The notes: a model not told the origin generated them from the letters alone. DNA of 64,000 nucleotides from CAVTGO01 sp963734275 (GCA_963734275.1 CAVTGO010000008.1:36743-100742), one strand, 5' to 3'. Counted from the stretch's first letter, positions 51,623 to 61,577 are shown. Numbers and translations are program-made.

Positions 51623-51999
51623 CAGTTGTGTGGGGTCCTCGAGATCAGGACGATGCCGACCGCGATGAACGCGACCCCCGCCCAACGCAGTGGCGGCACG
51701 GTGTCGTCCAGGACGAAGTGGTCGAACAGCAGGATCAGCACGTAGGTCAGCGCCGCGAACGGGTAGGCGAACGACAGCGACGCGCGCGAGAGCACGACGA
51801 GCCAGACGAGCGCGGACACACCGAACAGCGCGAGCCCGCCCCACACGTACGGTTGCACGACCAGGGCCCTCAGCGAGGCGCCGTTCAGGTCGAACCGGTC
51901 CGGGGCCAGCTCGGCGTTCACGTGGTTCATGCCGGTCTTGAGCGTGAGCTGCGCGACGGCCGCCAGGCCGACGGACAGCAGGATGATGGCGATCAGCAT
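51622..51999 (-). CDS. Small EamA/SMR-family membrane protein
   Basis: 125 residues with four membrane helices: IIILLSVGLAAVAQLTLKTGMN at the start, VWGGLALFGVSALVWLVVLSRA, LSFAYPFAALTYVLILLFDHFVL, and WAGVAFIAVGIVLIS at the end. The size is that of a half EamA or SMR unit, as in ArnE/ArnF flippases of aminoarabinose-lipid. Located between two polysaccharide genes, flipping of a lipid-linked sugar is more likely than drug efflux. An AAGGA Shine-Dalgarno lies 13 bases upstream. Confidence 0.8.
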   Translation of the reverse strand: MLIAIILLSVGLAAVAQLTLKTGMNHVNAELAPDRFDLNGASLRALVVQPYVWGGLALFGVSALVWLVVLSRASLSFAYPFAALTYVLILLFDHFVLDDTVPPLRWAGVAFIAVGIVLISRTPHN

Positions 52000-52052
52000 C
52001 GCGGGGGGTCCTTTCCTCGTCTGCGTTCGGTTCGCGTCGGTCCCGGTGGCGC

Positions 52053-53231
52053 TCACAGGTCCTCGACCTCGACGGCCACGGGAACCTCGACGCGCTCCTG
52101 CACCTTGGGGTACTCGTGGACCTCGAACAGGTACCGCTGCGTCTGGACGTGATACAGGTGACCGGTCCGGGCGTCCGAGAGCCCGATCGTCACCCAGTAC
52201 TTGCCCGCGCCGTACGGGAAGCGCTCGATCCGGAACCGCACGCGCTTCTTCTCGAACCGGCCGAGCTCGATGCCCTCGCCCGAGGTCCGCGCCTCGAGGA
52301 CCGGGTGGTTCGTGGCCCCGTCGAGGACCTGGAAGTCCACGTCGAGGTCGTCCACCGGCTGGTTCTGCCGGACGTCCACCTGGATCACGAGCGCCTCGTC
52401 CCGGAGCACCGGGCCCTCGCTGGCGCCGCTCGCGCGGATCAGGTGGACCTCGACGATCTCGGCCTCGCGCGTGCCCTGCTCGGGCACGAATCCCGGGTCC
52501 GTCACGCCGAGGAGCACGTAGCGCATCTCGCGCACCACGTCGTCGGGGGCGCCGAGCGCGTGGAGGCGCCCGTGGTGCAGCATCGCCGCCCGGTCGCAGA
52601 TGTCGCGCACCGTGTCGAGCGCGTGGGTGACCAGGACGATCGTGCGGCCCTCGCGCTGGAACTCGCGGACGCGCTGGATGCACTTGGCCTGGAAGGCCTC
52701 GTCGCCGACCGCGAGGACCTCGTCGATCAGCAGCACGTCGGGGTCCACGTGGACCGCGACGGCGAAGCCGAGCCGGACCAGCATCCCCGAGCTGTAGAAC
52801 TTCACCTGGTTGTCCATGAAGTCTCTCGAGCTCGGCGAACGCGACGATCTGCTCGTAGGCGGCGTCGGTCTGCTTGCGCGACAGGCCGAGGAACGACGCG
52901 TTCAGGTAGACGTTCTCGCGCCCGGTCAGGTCCGGGTGGAACCCGGCGCCGAGCTCGAGCAGCGCCGCCAGGCGCCCGCGCTGCGTGATCGTGCCGCTCG
53001 TCGGCCGCAGGATCCCGGCGATGCACTTCAGCAGGGTCGTCTTGCCCGAGCCGTTGTGGCCGATCAGGCCGAACGTGGAGCCCTCGCGGACCTCGAGCGC
53101 GATGTCCTTCAGGGCCCAGAAGTCCTCGGCGCGCGCGTGCGCCGTGAGGACGCGCTCCTTCACGAGGTCGGCTTCTCGCGGAAGACGCGGAAGCGCTTCG
53201 AGAGGTCGCGGACCTCGATCGCGGCGGCCAC
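52053..53231 (-). CDS. wzt: Polysaccharide ABC exporter ATPase Wzt (two frame breaks)
   Basis: Starts at the GTG 53231, sharing one base with the wzm stop. The first 24 codons (AAAIEVRDLSKRFRVFREKPTS) end at a TGA. Adding one base near 53,162 restores KPTSLKERV, a standard Wzt N-terminus. Next come Walker A GLIGHNGSGKTTLL and GRLAALLELGAGFHPDLTGRENVY. A second break near 52,824 (one extra base) separates AFAELE from FMDNQVKFYSSGMLVRLGFAVA, the ABC signature. Walker B is LLIDEVLAVGD, and the C-terminal 150 residues are the Wzt carbohydrate-binding domain. It drives export of a lipid-linked glycan together with Wzm. The restored length is about 392 residues. Confidence 0.88.
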
Positions 53232-54144
53232 TACAGCTCCTCCGCGAAGTCGCCCGAGCGGACGAAGAAGTACCCCCACGTGAGCCGCAGGGCGACGACG
53301 GAGACGACCAGGGTCACGGCGAGGACGGCCGCCATCCACCCGAGGCTCACGTCGAACAGGACGGGCGTCGCGGCGCCGTCGGGCTGCACCAACGCCGTAG
53401 AGGGCGCGCTGGAACCCGGCGACGACGTCGGCGAGCGGGTTCAGCAGGTAGAGCGCGAACCGCGGGACCCCGAGCCACTCCCCCGTCCCGCCGTCGGCGA
53501 GCAGCTGCGCTTGGTAGCCCGCGTACACGATCGGCGTGGCCCAGAACCACACGATCAGCGCGATGTTCAGCAGGTGACCGACGTCGCGGTAGCGGACGTT
53601 GACCGCCGCGAACCACAGCGACAGCGCGACGGTCAGGACGACCAGCGTGACGAACGCCAGCGGCCACAGCGCCAGCTCGGGGACGTGGAAGCCGTAGCCC
53701 GTGACCAGCAGGAACAGGAACAGGACCACGGTCTGGAGCGCGAAGTCCACCAGCGCCACGCCGACGGCCGACAGCGGCAGGATCTCGCGCGGGAACGCGA
53801 CCTTCTTCACGAGGTTCGCGTTGTCCAGGACCGAGCGCGCCCCGCTGGTCATCGAGGCGCTGAACAGGTTCCACGCCAACAGCCCCGAGAGCAGGTACAC
53901 GGGGAAGTCGGGGATGCCCGCGCCGAGCACCTTGGACGACGAACGTGAAGACCGCCAGGTAGACGAGCGGGTTCAGGAGCGACCAGACGGCGCCCAGGAT
54001 CGAGGCCGCGTACTTCACCTTCAGCTCCTTGCGGATGAGGTTCAGCAGGATCTCGCGGTGCTCGGCGAGGACGCGCAGGCGCTCGCCGACCCGGAAGTGC
54101 GGCGGCTCGGAGGTGCGCTCGACGGTCTGGAGGGTCGCGGTCAT
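53231..54144 (-). CDS. wzm: Polysaccharide ABC exporter permease Wzm (two frame breaks)
   Basis: Reads from the ATG 54144 (MTATLQTVERTSEPPHFRVG) with the amphipathic LAEHREILLNLIRKELKVKYAAS and first helices GAVWSLLNPLVYLAVFTFVV. A single extra base near 53,934 breaks it. The main part resumes as LGAGIPDFPVYLLSGLLAWNLFSASM with NLVKKVAFPREILPLSAV, the typical ABC-2 exporter region. A second extra base near 53,391 separates QRALYG from VVQPDGAA and the last helix (WMAAVLAVTLVVSVVALRLTWGYFFVRSG). The rebuilt protein has about 300 residues and six membrane helices. It is the first gene of wzm-wzt and belongs to the class of O-antigen/galactan exporters. Confidence 0.86.
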
Positions 54145-54202
54145 CGCAGGTCGGCGGCGCGAACACCGCTGCGGCCGAGTGTAGCAACGGCCTTGCTGGC
54201 TC

Positions 54203-55537
54203 CTATGGAGAAGGCGTGAATTCGTCCAGGGCGCGGGCGTAGGAGAGGCCGTAGCCCTCGCGCAGGTGCTCCTCGGTGACGCCGAGGTCGACCAGCGCGC
54301 CGCCCCAGCGCGCGAGCGCCCGACGCGTCGGGATCGCGAAGCAGCGCGAGCGTCCCGTCGATCGCCTCCGCGTACCTCCGCGCGGTGGCCTCGGAGCTCG
54401 CGAGCTCCGCCATGTGCGCGGCCGCGGCGCCGCCGATCCGTTGCGCGGAGCTCCGGGTCGTCGATCAGCCGCCGCAGCGTCGCCGCGAGCTCCTCGGCGT
54501 CGAGCCGGCCCGGGCGCGACGTGCACCACCCGGTCCTCCGGCACGTCGAGGTAGGTCCCCGTGCCGCTGACGACCGTCGTCACGCCGACCTGCATCGCGC
54601 GCGCGAGCGAGCCGCTCACCTCGCCGCGGTGCGGGAACCGCAGGTCCAGCGACGACGTCGGCCGCGCCCAGCCAGGCCAGGAAGTCCTCGTCGGACACGT
54701 CCGTGTGGACCGCGAGCCGGCCGCCGAGGCCGCTCGCGTGCGCCACGGCGTCGACGTCGTAGCCCTCGATCCGCCGGCCGACCAGGACGACGTGGACGTC
54801 CTCCGGGAGCCGCGCCGCCGCGGCCAGCACGACGTCGATCAGCTTCGCCTCGTTCAGGTCGCCGAACACGCCCACGCAGCGTCCGCATCCCCATCGCGTC
54901 GAGCGGGGCGCGCACGACCGCCCGTCGCCCGTGCGCCCGCCGCAGGGCCTCGGCGGACTCGACCACCGGGTGCGGCGCCACGTAGACCGGCGTCCGGCAG
55001 CCGAACGCGCGCAGGTACCGCTCGACGAACGGCGAGTGGGCCACGATGCCCCGCGCTCGCCGCGCGGCGTGCGCGACGAACGGGACGCGCAGCGGCTCGT
55101 TGCGGACGGCGTCCGGGAACGACTCGAGCCTCGGCGCGTTCGCGTGCCCCTCGCGCATCGCCTGGTGCCCGAGCGGGTCGCCCGCCGCGATCATCCCGCG
55201 CACGAAGTCGTCCAGCGCCAGGTCGTGGATCACCACGAGCCCCGGCGTCTGGATCGCGTGGCGGTAGACGTCGCGGTGGAACTCGACGTTGTTGCCCAGG
55301 TGGTAGACGCCCATCGTGTGCCACGGGATCGTGCCCTCGTGCTTCGGCTGCATCGGCCAGATCGGCTCGAACGGCGTGCCGGTACCCGATGCGCTGCAAG
55401 CCGTCCAGGACCGCCTGCGAGTAGCTCGCGATCCCGGTCTTCGCCGGCGGCATCGGCGAGAGCCACGCGATCCGCGGGTCCATCTTGTAGTCCCAGCGGA
55501 TCAGGCGGCGCGCGGCGCCGACGACCGGGTTGCCCAT
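54203..55537 (-). CDS. GT4-type glycosyltransferase (six frame breaks)
   Basis: Begins MGNPVVGAARRLIRWDY at the ATG 55537, with DPRIAWLSPMPPAKTGIASYSQAVL. Fragments in alternating frames then give PWHTMGVYHLGNNVEFHRDVY, AIQTPGLVVIHDLALDDFVRG, VGVFGDLNEAKLIDVVLAAA, VSGSLARAMQVGVTTVVSGTG, and a C-terminal REGYGLSYARALDEFTPSP with TGA. One-base insertions near 55,380, 54,878, 54,650, 54,510, 54,444 and 54,326 account for all shifts and rebuild about 440 residues of a retaining GT-B glycosyltransferase. It probably adds a sugar to the exported glycan. Whether the gene is alive depends on whether the indels are real. Confidence 0.75.
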
Positions 55538-55539
55538 CG

Positions 55540-56946
55540 CTACTCCGTCAGCCGGGCGACGACGTCCGGCCAGCCCGGCACGCGCTCGCGCAGCACGCGC
55601 GTTGCCCGCCTCGCCCATCGCCTTGGCCTTCGGCCGGTTGGAGAACAGGACGTCGAACGCGTGCGCGATCGCCTGCGGCTCGGGCGGCGTGACGAACCCG
55701 GTCTCGCCGTCCGTCACGAACTCCAGCGGCCCGCCGGCGTCGGTCGAGCGTGACCACCGGCCGGTGCGCCGCGAACCCCTCGAGCGTCACGTAGCCGTAG
55801 TCCTCGTCGAACGGCCCGTAGTAGACGCCGAGCGCCGAGCAGGTACAGCTCGTGCAGCTGCTCGTCGGAGACGCGGCCCGCGAGCTCGGATCTTGCGCTC
55901 GAGGCCGAGCTCCGCGATCCGCGCTCGGATGGCCGGCTCGTCGGGCCCGCCGCCGACCAGGACCAGCCGCACGTCGGTCTTCGTGTGCCGCATCGCCTCG
56001 ACGACGAGCGGCTGGCGCTTCAGCGCCTCGAGGCGGCTCGGGAACACGATCGCAGTCGCCGTACGGGCCGGGCTCCATCGGCAGGAGCGCCTCGACGATC
56101 GGGCTCGGGTGGTAGAGCACCTCGGAGCTCAGCCGGTTCGAGTTCCAGAGCCGGTCCTGCACGTTGCGCGAGTTCGTGAAGATCCGCTTGGCCTCGCCGA
56201 GCGCGACCCGGTCGCTCTGCTGCACCATGTCGCGCACGGCCGGCCCCTCGACCTGCTTCGACAGGTCGGCGAACTCCGGGTGGTCCCACAGCTCGTACGC
56301 GCTGCGGTGCTGGTGGATCAGCCAGACGACCTTGCGCTCGTGCGGCACGAGGTACGCCGGGAACTTCAGCGCGATCACCATGTCGATCGGCAGGCCGTTG
56401 GACTCGGACAGGTCGAGCGCGCGCCAGACCGCCATCTGATGGACCAGCTCGGTCGCCGGGTACCACTTGCCCGCGACGACGACCTCCTCGGCCTCGTGCC
56501 CCGCCACCTTCAGCGCGCGGACGAGCGCCTCGGTGTGCGTCTCGGCGCCGCCGGCGCACGAACGGCGTCTGCGGGTGGACGACCGCGATCCTCACTCGCC
56601 CGCGCTCCTGCCTCAGGCGCGCCACCTCGGCCTCGAGCACCGCCACCCGGTCCGCGAGCGCCGCGTTCAGCTCACCCAGGTCGCCCAGGAGCCGGTCGTA
56701 GCGCCACGAGATCGGCCGGAAGAGGCGGAAGAGGCGGAACTTCAGCCGCCGCCGCCACTTGGAACGGCTCGCCAGGTTGGGCTCGCCGCGCGGGATGAGC
56801 GCCTTCTCGTCGTCGCGCATGAGCATCGCGAAGTCGTGGAGCGCGTCGCGAACCTCGGCGGTGTCCATGCGCGAGCGCGGCGTGGCCTCCTCGGCCCAGT
56901 AGAGCTCGCGCTCGAGGGCGCCCCGCGCATCGTTCTCGCTGGTCAT
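55540..56946 (-). CDS. GT4 glycosyltransferase with N-terminal coiled coil (six frame breaks)
   Basis: From the ATG 56946 (MTSENDARGALERELYWAEE), with a coiled-coil stretch (LADRVAVLEAEVARLRQERG) before the GT-B domain RVRIAVVHPQTPFVRGGAETH. Later blocks, each in a different frame, are WHQRSAYEL-type donor-side sequence, IVFPSRLEALKRQPLVVEAM, VRLVLVGGGPDEPAIRARI, the canonical GVYYGPFDEDYGYVTLEGFAA, and ETGFVTPPEPQAIAHAFDVLF. Single extra bases near 56,553, 56,054, 55,888, 55,841, 55,742 and 55,600 restore one chain of about 465 residues ending in PDVVARLTE. The stop is two bases before the next GT start, so the locus was one operon. Confidence 0.77.
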
Positions 56947-57047
56947 CGGGGGTGAGGGTAGCACCGGGGTCGCCGGCGCTCGCGGTTTCTCAACCACATC
57001 AGCACACGTCGGAAGCGTCCCATGCCCAGCTAGGCGATACTCCGGCC

Positions 57048-57969
57048 GTGCGCCCTGTTGACGAGGACGATGAGCTCCGCGCGGCGGCGTTCGCCTTCCT
57101 GACTGAACTGGCCGCGCGAACGGGCGGGGTCGCAACACGCCGGGACCTACGTCAGTTCGCCTTCCGGGGAGTGCGCACGTCCTTGGAACAGCACATGCGC
57201 GGGATTCGTGTGGTCGAGGGTCATCCGGCCGCACTGACGATCCTCACATCCTTTGCGGAGCACCCGGAGGAGCGGCCATACGAGGACGACATCGGGCCGG
57301 ACAACTATCCACGCTACAAATGGCAAGGGAGTGACCCCTTAGCATCGGACAACGTTGCGCTGCGAACAGCCATGCAGCAGCAGAAGCCTGTGGCCTGGTT
57401 CCGCGGCGTTGCACCCGGTCTCTATGAGGTAGTACACCCAGTCTGGATCGTCGGCGAAGAAGTCTGACCAACAGCAGGTCGTGTTGGCTCTCGACGAAGT
57501 GACGCGGTCGGCCTGGCAGATGGACGTTCTCTTCAGCCCGATGGACGAAGTCCGCCGGCGTGAGTACGCCATGGCCGTGGTCCGCCGCCGCCTCCACCAA
57601 CCGGACTTCCGGCGCAGGGTCCTAACCGCCTACGGACGCCAGTGTGCGATCTGCAGGCTACGGCACACTGAACTTCTCGACGCTGCACATATCAAAGAGG
57701 ACGCACAGGGTGGAGAGCCCGTGGTGCCAAACGGGATCGCAATGTGCGCCATTCATCACCGCGCGTTCGACGCACTCGTGGTCGGCGTCACGCCAGGGTA
57801 CGCAGTCGAGGTTCGCAAGGACGTTCTGGAGGAGCGCGACGGCCCGACGCTGCAGCATGCGCTACAGGGAATCCATGGAACATCGCTCATCTTGCCGAAG
57901 CAGGCCTCTCAAATGCCCAATTCTGAACTCCTCGAAGAGCGTTATGAGAGATTCCGGGAAGCTGGGTAG
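57048..57969 (+). CDS. HNH restriction-endonuclease-like protein (one frame break)
   Basis: Begins at the GTG 57048 (MRPVDEDDELRAAAFAFLTEL) and runs to VWIVGEE. A single extra A near 57,459 creates a TGA. Without it the chain continues as SDQQQVVLALDEV and then the HNH domain: RRRVLTAYGRQCAICRLRHTELLDAAHI, PNGIAMCAIHHRAFD. The cysteine pair, His and Asn-His of the beta-beta-alpha metal finger are all present. The layout (N-terminal sensor with RYKWQGSDP and AWFRGVAPGLYEVVHPVWIV, C-terminal HNH) is a well-populated putative restriction endonuclease family of about 300 residues. No Shine-Dalgarno: GATACT six bases before the GTG suggests leaderless expression. Confidence 0.82.
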
Positions 57970-58012
57970 ATGCTGATCTGACGATCTGATCCTGGATCGC
58001 TACGGTTCGCGC

Positions 58013-58830
58013 ATGTCCGAATTGCAGCCGCCTCATCAGGCGCCGCAGCGACTCCGCGCTGACGGTGAGTGGTGGGTTCTCATGGTCACCGACGGCATGA
58101 CAATTGAGTATCCGCCCGAGCTCTATCGCGATCGCGAACACGCTGAGCTCGAAGGCGAACGATGGGCACACCTCCTGTCGGCCATATCCGGCCAGCCCGT
58201 CGAAAGGCCTTTCGAGGGGCGGTGGGAGATTGGCGACAGGTGGGTCCGGCTTGTGTGCTCGTTCCTTCCCGAGGAGGGGTCCGAGATCTGGGTCGGCACC
58301 CACTGGGGCCGAGATGGTTCACCCGAGCCGGAGGCAGCGCTCTTCGCAGATGCAGCCGAGGCGAGAACGTGGGCGCTGAGCCACGCACCGGCGCCATCCC
58401 GTTCGAAACTCACGAGACTCCTTGGACTGTTGTCGTCGGCCACCGAGTTCGAGGCGGCGAGGAGGAATCCGAGGTCCATCGCGGCAAGGTCGTCGCCGAC
58501 CTCATGGCCCCATCTATCGACGGGTCCTCGACGACGGTGTACGGGTTCGAGGTGAGTGAGGGCCTCATCCCACAGGGCCCTAACCTGTTCGCAAGCCGAG
58601 AGGTCCGCAACGAGACTCTCCGGCGACTGCTGGAGGCCGAGATGACCCATCGGGATTGGCGAGACCTCGTCTCGGCCACCGCAGCTGGAAACTATGTCGA
58701 GAACGACCTGCCATCGAACTGGCAAGAAATGTGGACTGACAGTGTGGGTCTGGAGTGGTTACTCGGCTTCAACTTCGTCGGCGACGGGGATGACTTTGAG
58801 ATCCGCTGCTTCGAAACGGCAATCGGCTAG
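58013..58830 (+). CDS. Hypothetical protein (frame break near 58,390)
   Basis: The first frame (from ATG 58013) encodes SELQPPHQAPQRLRADGEWW and RWVRLVCSFLPEEGSEIWVG. The continuing, better-conserved-looking part lies one frame away: IPFETHETPWTVVVGHRV, DGSSTTVYGFEVSEGLIPQG, MTHRDWRDLVSATAAGNYVE, and EWLLGFNFVGDGDDFEIR to a TAG at 58830. One missing base near 58,390 would join them into a protein of about 272 residues. I recognise no family. It follows the HNH gene after 43 bases on the same strand, so it may belong to the same defence-type locus. Confidence 0.5.
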
Positions 58831-58929
58831 GCGGGTGAGCCGACAGGCGTGACCTACCGGTGGGTTGAATTCACCAGGGGCTTCGGTTGAGGACTTGATC
58901 CGGATCACCGGCAACGTGATCATGCCCTC

Positions 58930-59228
58930 GTGCCGACTTCATACCCTCGGTGGCGCCACTACCCGCTTTGGAGAACCCCCGGACCCTGGGTAGCCGAGAT
59001 TGTGGGCATGGTGTCTGCAGCGGAAACGGGCATCTCCTCGTCGAGCGCACATCTTGAGAGCAACAAGGTCCTTGCGCATCTGGGTCCGGGATTGGAAGGG
59101 ATCGGATTCGAAGTAGAGAAACGCGGAACCAAACTCGCCCGTCCGGTCCTCTTTGGCGATGAGGGAACTGTCTCGAAGTCCTTCAACGTGGACGCATTCA
59201 GGCTGGGAGATGGCGTGGCTCTGGAGAT
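58930..59228 (+). CDS. Truncated actinobacterial hypothetical protein (cut by contig junction)
   Basis: From the GTG 58930 about 100 codons read PTSYPRWRHYPLWRTPGPWVAEIVG, then LESNKVLAHLGPGLEGIGFEVEKRG and PVLFGDEGTVSKSFNVDAF, ending GDGVALEI. The pattern (WRHY start, FEVEKRG, VLFG..G, VDAF, VALEI) recalls a widespread restriction-endonuclease-like hypothetical family in which the next residues would be EAGRG. Here the frame passes instead directly into an ABC permease. The N-terminal part is therefore the remains of a longer gene, with its C-terminus lost at the junction. Confidence 0.6.
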
Positions 59229-59236
59229 TGTGCGCA
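59222..59236. other. Chimeric junction between actinobacterial and proteobacterial sequence
   Basis: Left of this point the reading frame encodes a soluble protein in GC-rich sequence. Right of it the same frame encodes an internal stretch of an amino-acid ABC permease in lower-GC sequence. The change falls between the codons for GVALEI and VRTARVLVAS, so it is placed at 59,222-59,236. No insertion sequence, tRNA or direct repeat is seen at the border. Confidence 0.75.
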
Positions 59237-59742
59237 CCGCACGAGTGCTGGTCGCTTCCTATGTCACCGTCATTCGAAATCTGCCGCTCCTGGTGATCGT
59301 CCTTTTCGCCTATTTCGCCCTGCCGCGACTTGGTTTGCGACTTGGTAAGGTCGAGAGCTTCATAGCCTCGCTCGCACTCTATGCAGGCGCCTATCTGACG
59401 GAGGTTTTCCGCGCCGGATTGGTGGGCGTCCCTAGAGGCGTTGTTGATGCAGGACTTGCCATCGGCCTCACAAGGTCCAGGGTTGCTCTTTATGTGGTCT
59501 TGCCGATTATGCTGCGCAATTCGCTTCCCGCGCTCGGCACGACATTTATCTCCTTATTCAAGGACACTTCGCTCGCCGCAACCATTGCAATTCAGGAGCT
59601 GACGTTTGTCGCCCGCAAGATCAATGTCGAGACTTTTCGTGTGGCCGAGGCCTGGCTCGCGGCGTCGGTTCTTTATATTGCAACTTGCCTGATTCTGGCT
59701 GCCGGCCTGCGGCGGCTCGAACGGCAGTTCCCCAAATTTTGA
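59229..59742 (+). CDS. Amino-acid ABC transporter permease (HisM-type), 5' truncated
   Basis: About 170 residues of a polar-amino-acid permease: VTVIRNLPLLVIVLFAYFALPRLG, LYAGAYLTEVFRAGLVGVPRGVVDAGLAIGLTRSRVALYVVLP (the EAA coupling loop), and FKDTSLAATIAIQELTFVARKI. Roughly 50-60 N-terminal residues with the first membrane helix and the start codon are missing because of the junction. It ends seven bases before a second permease gene, with which it would form the usual heterodimeric membrane pair. Confidence 0.85.
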
Positions 59743-59749
59743 GGCGTGC

Positions 59750-60412
59750 ATGGATGCTTTTGTTCGCGAACTGACGATTGCCGCCGGGCCGCTGCTCGAC
59801 GGCTTTACCCTCACCATTTGGATTTCCGTATTTGTGATCACCTTGGGCTCACTCGTCGGGATCCTGTTCGGTGTTCTTCTCACTTACGGTTTTCGGCCGC
59901 TGCGCTGGCTCATTCGCGGTTATGTCGATGCAATTCGCGGAACGCCGGTCCTCGTCCTGATCCTCGCTTCGTATTATTTGCTTGCGGTGGTCGGCGTTAA
60001 TTTCACTGCGATCCAGTCCGGGCTTTTCGCACTGTCGGTGTTCTGCAGCGCCCACATGGCCGAGATCGTGCGCGGCGCCCTACAATCCATATCCCCAACG
60101 CAGATCGAGGCCGGCCGCAGCATCGGCCTCACGTTTCCGCAGATTCTCAATTACGTGCTTCTGCCCCAGGCTTTCCGGCAGATTTTACCTGTGTGGATCA
60201 ATACCGCCGCCGAACTGGTAAAAGCCTCCACCTTGCTTTCGGTCATTGGAGTGGGCGAGTTGCTCTTGAGAACGCAGGAGACTGTAGGGCGTAATTTCAT
60301 GACGCTGGAATTTTATGCTCTCTGCGGCCTGCTTTATTTCTTGATCAACTTTGCCATCGAGCAACTTGGAAAATCCGCCGGCCGGCGTTTTGCCTTTGGT
60401 CGGAAGAGTTGA
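59750..60412 (+). CDS. Amino-acid ABC transporter permease
   Basis: 220 residues with five membrane helices. Family marks: PLLDGFTLTIWISVFVITLGSLVG, YVDAIRGTPVLVLILASYYLL, the coupling loop AGRSIGLTFPQILNYVLLPQAFRQILPVWIN, and KASTLLSVIGVGELLLRTQE. It forms the second half of a polar/branched amino-acid importer with the upstream permease and the ATPase that follows (TGATG overlap). The periplasmic binding-protein gene would be expected upstream but is outside the joined fragment. GC content and codon use are clearly lower than in the first 57 kb. Confidence 0.92.
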   Translation: MDAFVRELTIAAGPLLDGFTLTIWISVFVITLGSLVGILFGVLLTYGFRPLRWLIRGYVDAIRGTPVLVLILASYYLLAVVGVNFTAIQSGLFALSVFCSAHMAEIVRGALQSISPTQIEAGRSIGLTFPQILNYVLLPQAFRQILPVWINTAAELVKASTLLSVIGVGELLLRTQETVGRNFMTLEFYALCGLLYFLINFAIEQLGKSAGRRFAFGRKS

Positions 60413-61176
60413 TGAGCCCGCTTCTTTCCATTCGCAATGTGAGCAAGCATTTTGGGCGCACCCAAGTTCTCAAGAACGTAAGTCTCGACTTGGGCGAAGG
60501 CGAGGTCATGTCGATCATAGGATCGAGCGGCTCCGGCAAAACCACACTGCTGCGCTGCGTGAATCTGCTGGAGGAATTCGAAGAGGGTGAAATTTTGCTG
60601 GATGACGTTCCGATTGGCTACCGGATCGAGGGCGGTTATAGAAGGCGTCTGCGTGAAAGCAGCCTTGCTCGGCAGCGCGCCAAAACCGGGATGGTCTTTC
60701 AGAGTTTCAATTTGTTTCCACACCTGACGGCCCTTGGCAATATCATGCTGGGCTTAACTAAGGTTCGCAAGTTGGATAAGACAGCGGCCCGCCACCAGGC
60801 TATTGGTTGGCTCGCGCGAGTTGGTCTGGAATCGCGAACTGATCACTATCCGCACGAGCTGTCGGGTGGTCAACAGCAGCGGGTCGCAATAGCTCGCGCA
60901 CTCGCCATGAACCCGCGGCTGATCCTGCTTGATGAAATCACCTCTGCGCTTGATCCCGAGCTGGTTCAAGAAGTGCTGCAGACGATCAAGTCGCTTGCGC
61001 GGGAGGGAACAACGATGCTGATCGTCACGCATGAGATGCGGTTTGCGCGCGACATATCGAGCCGCGTCGTTTTTATGGACAACGGGGAGATTGCTGAACA
61101 GGGCTTGGCGAAGCCATTGTTCTCGCAGCCGCAAACCCAGCGTCTGCGGGAATTTCTCCGCAATACTGGTGTATAG
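60412..61176 (+). CDS. Amino-acid ABC transporter ATP-binding protein
   Basis: 254 residues from the ATG at 60412, overlapping the permease stop. Motifs: Walker A GSSGSGKTTLLRCVNLLEEF, Q-loop MVFQSFNLFPHLTALGN, signature LSGGQQQRVAIARALAM, Walker B LILLDEITSALDPELV, switch VTHEMRFARD. The LFPHLTALGNI region is typical of the PAAT/GlnQ importer class. A slightly longer insert (GYRIEGGYRRRLRESSLARQR) between the Walker A and the Q-loop matches the rhizobial type. It energises the two permeases upstream. Confidence 0.93.
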   Translation: MSPLLSIRNVSKHFGRTQVLKNVSLDLGEGEVMSIIGSSGSGKTTLLRCVNLLEEFEEGEILLDDVPIGYRIEGGYRRRLRESSLARQRAKTGMVFQSFNLFPHLTALGNIMLGLTKVRKLDKTAARHQAIGWLARVGLESRTDHYPHELSGGQQQRVAIARALAMNPRLILLDEITSALDPELVQEVLQTIKSLAREGTTMLIVTHEMRFARDISSRVVFMDNGEIAEQGLAKPLFSQPQTQRLREFLRNTGV

Positions 61177-61577
61177 GCTCGATGTGGCCCTCCTCGCGCG
61201 TGAGATGCGCTGCAGAGTGAAGCAACGATCTACATGCCAAGGCGCCGACTACAGCCAACGGACAAAGTCCCACTCCTGATCCCGTGAAATTGCGGTGGGG
61301 CAATTCAGGGAAAAAGTGATGCAATATCAATGGCAGATTTTAGAGTGCGACCCCTAGGAGCGTAGGCTCCCCGACGAACGTAACAAACCTCGTAGTAACT
61401 CAGTGACTTAGCATAAACGAAAAAGGCCGTGTACAACAAATGTACTACACTTGCCTTCCGTGCCTGACCTCCCTCAAGCTCAGCAGGCAATAACAACCGC
61501 CGCAGGCGGAACGTCAACCCTTACAAGCTAGCTTCCCGTGATATACTCTTCATTGTATAAACGTTCCGGGTGAGGAT
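61177..61577. other. 401-bp intergenic stretch, lower GC
   Basis: No gene can be supported here. A short frame on the minus strand (61,305-61,517) has no homology-like features or ribosome-binding site. A TATACT at 61,542-61,547 followed by TTGTATAAAC may be the promoter of the ankyrin gene. The base composition shifts again to about half GC. I see no terminator, tRNA or direct repeat, and a second assembly join here cannot be excluded. Confidence 0.5.

Noticed and set aside
61305..61517. 70-codon frame on the minus strand in the ankyrin upstream region
   Set aside because: No ribosome-binding site, no recognisable domain, and it covers the probable promoter of the ankyrin gene.
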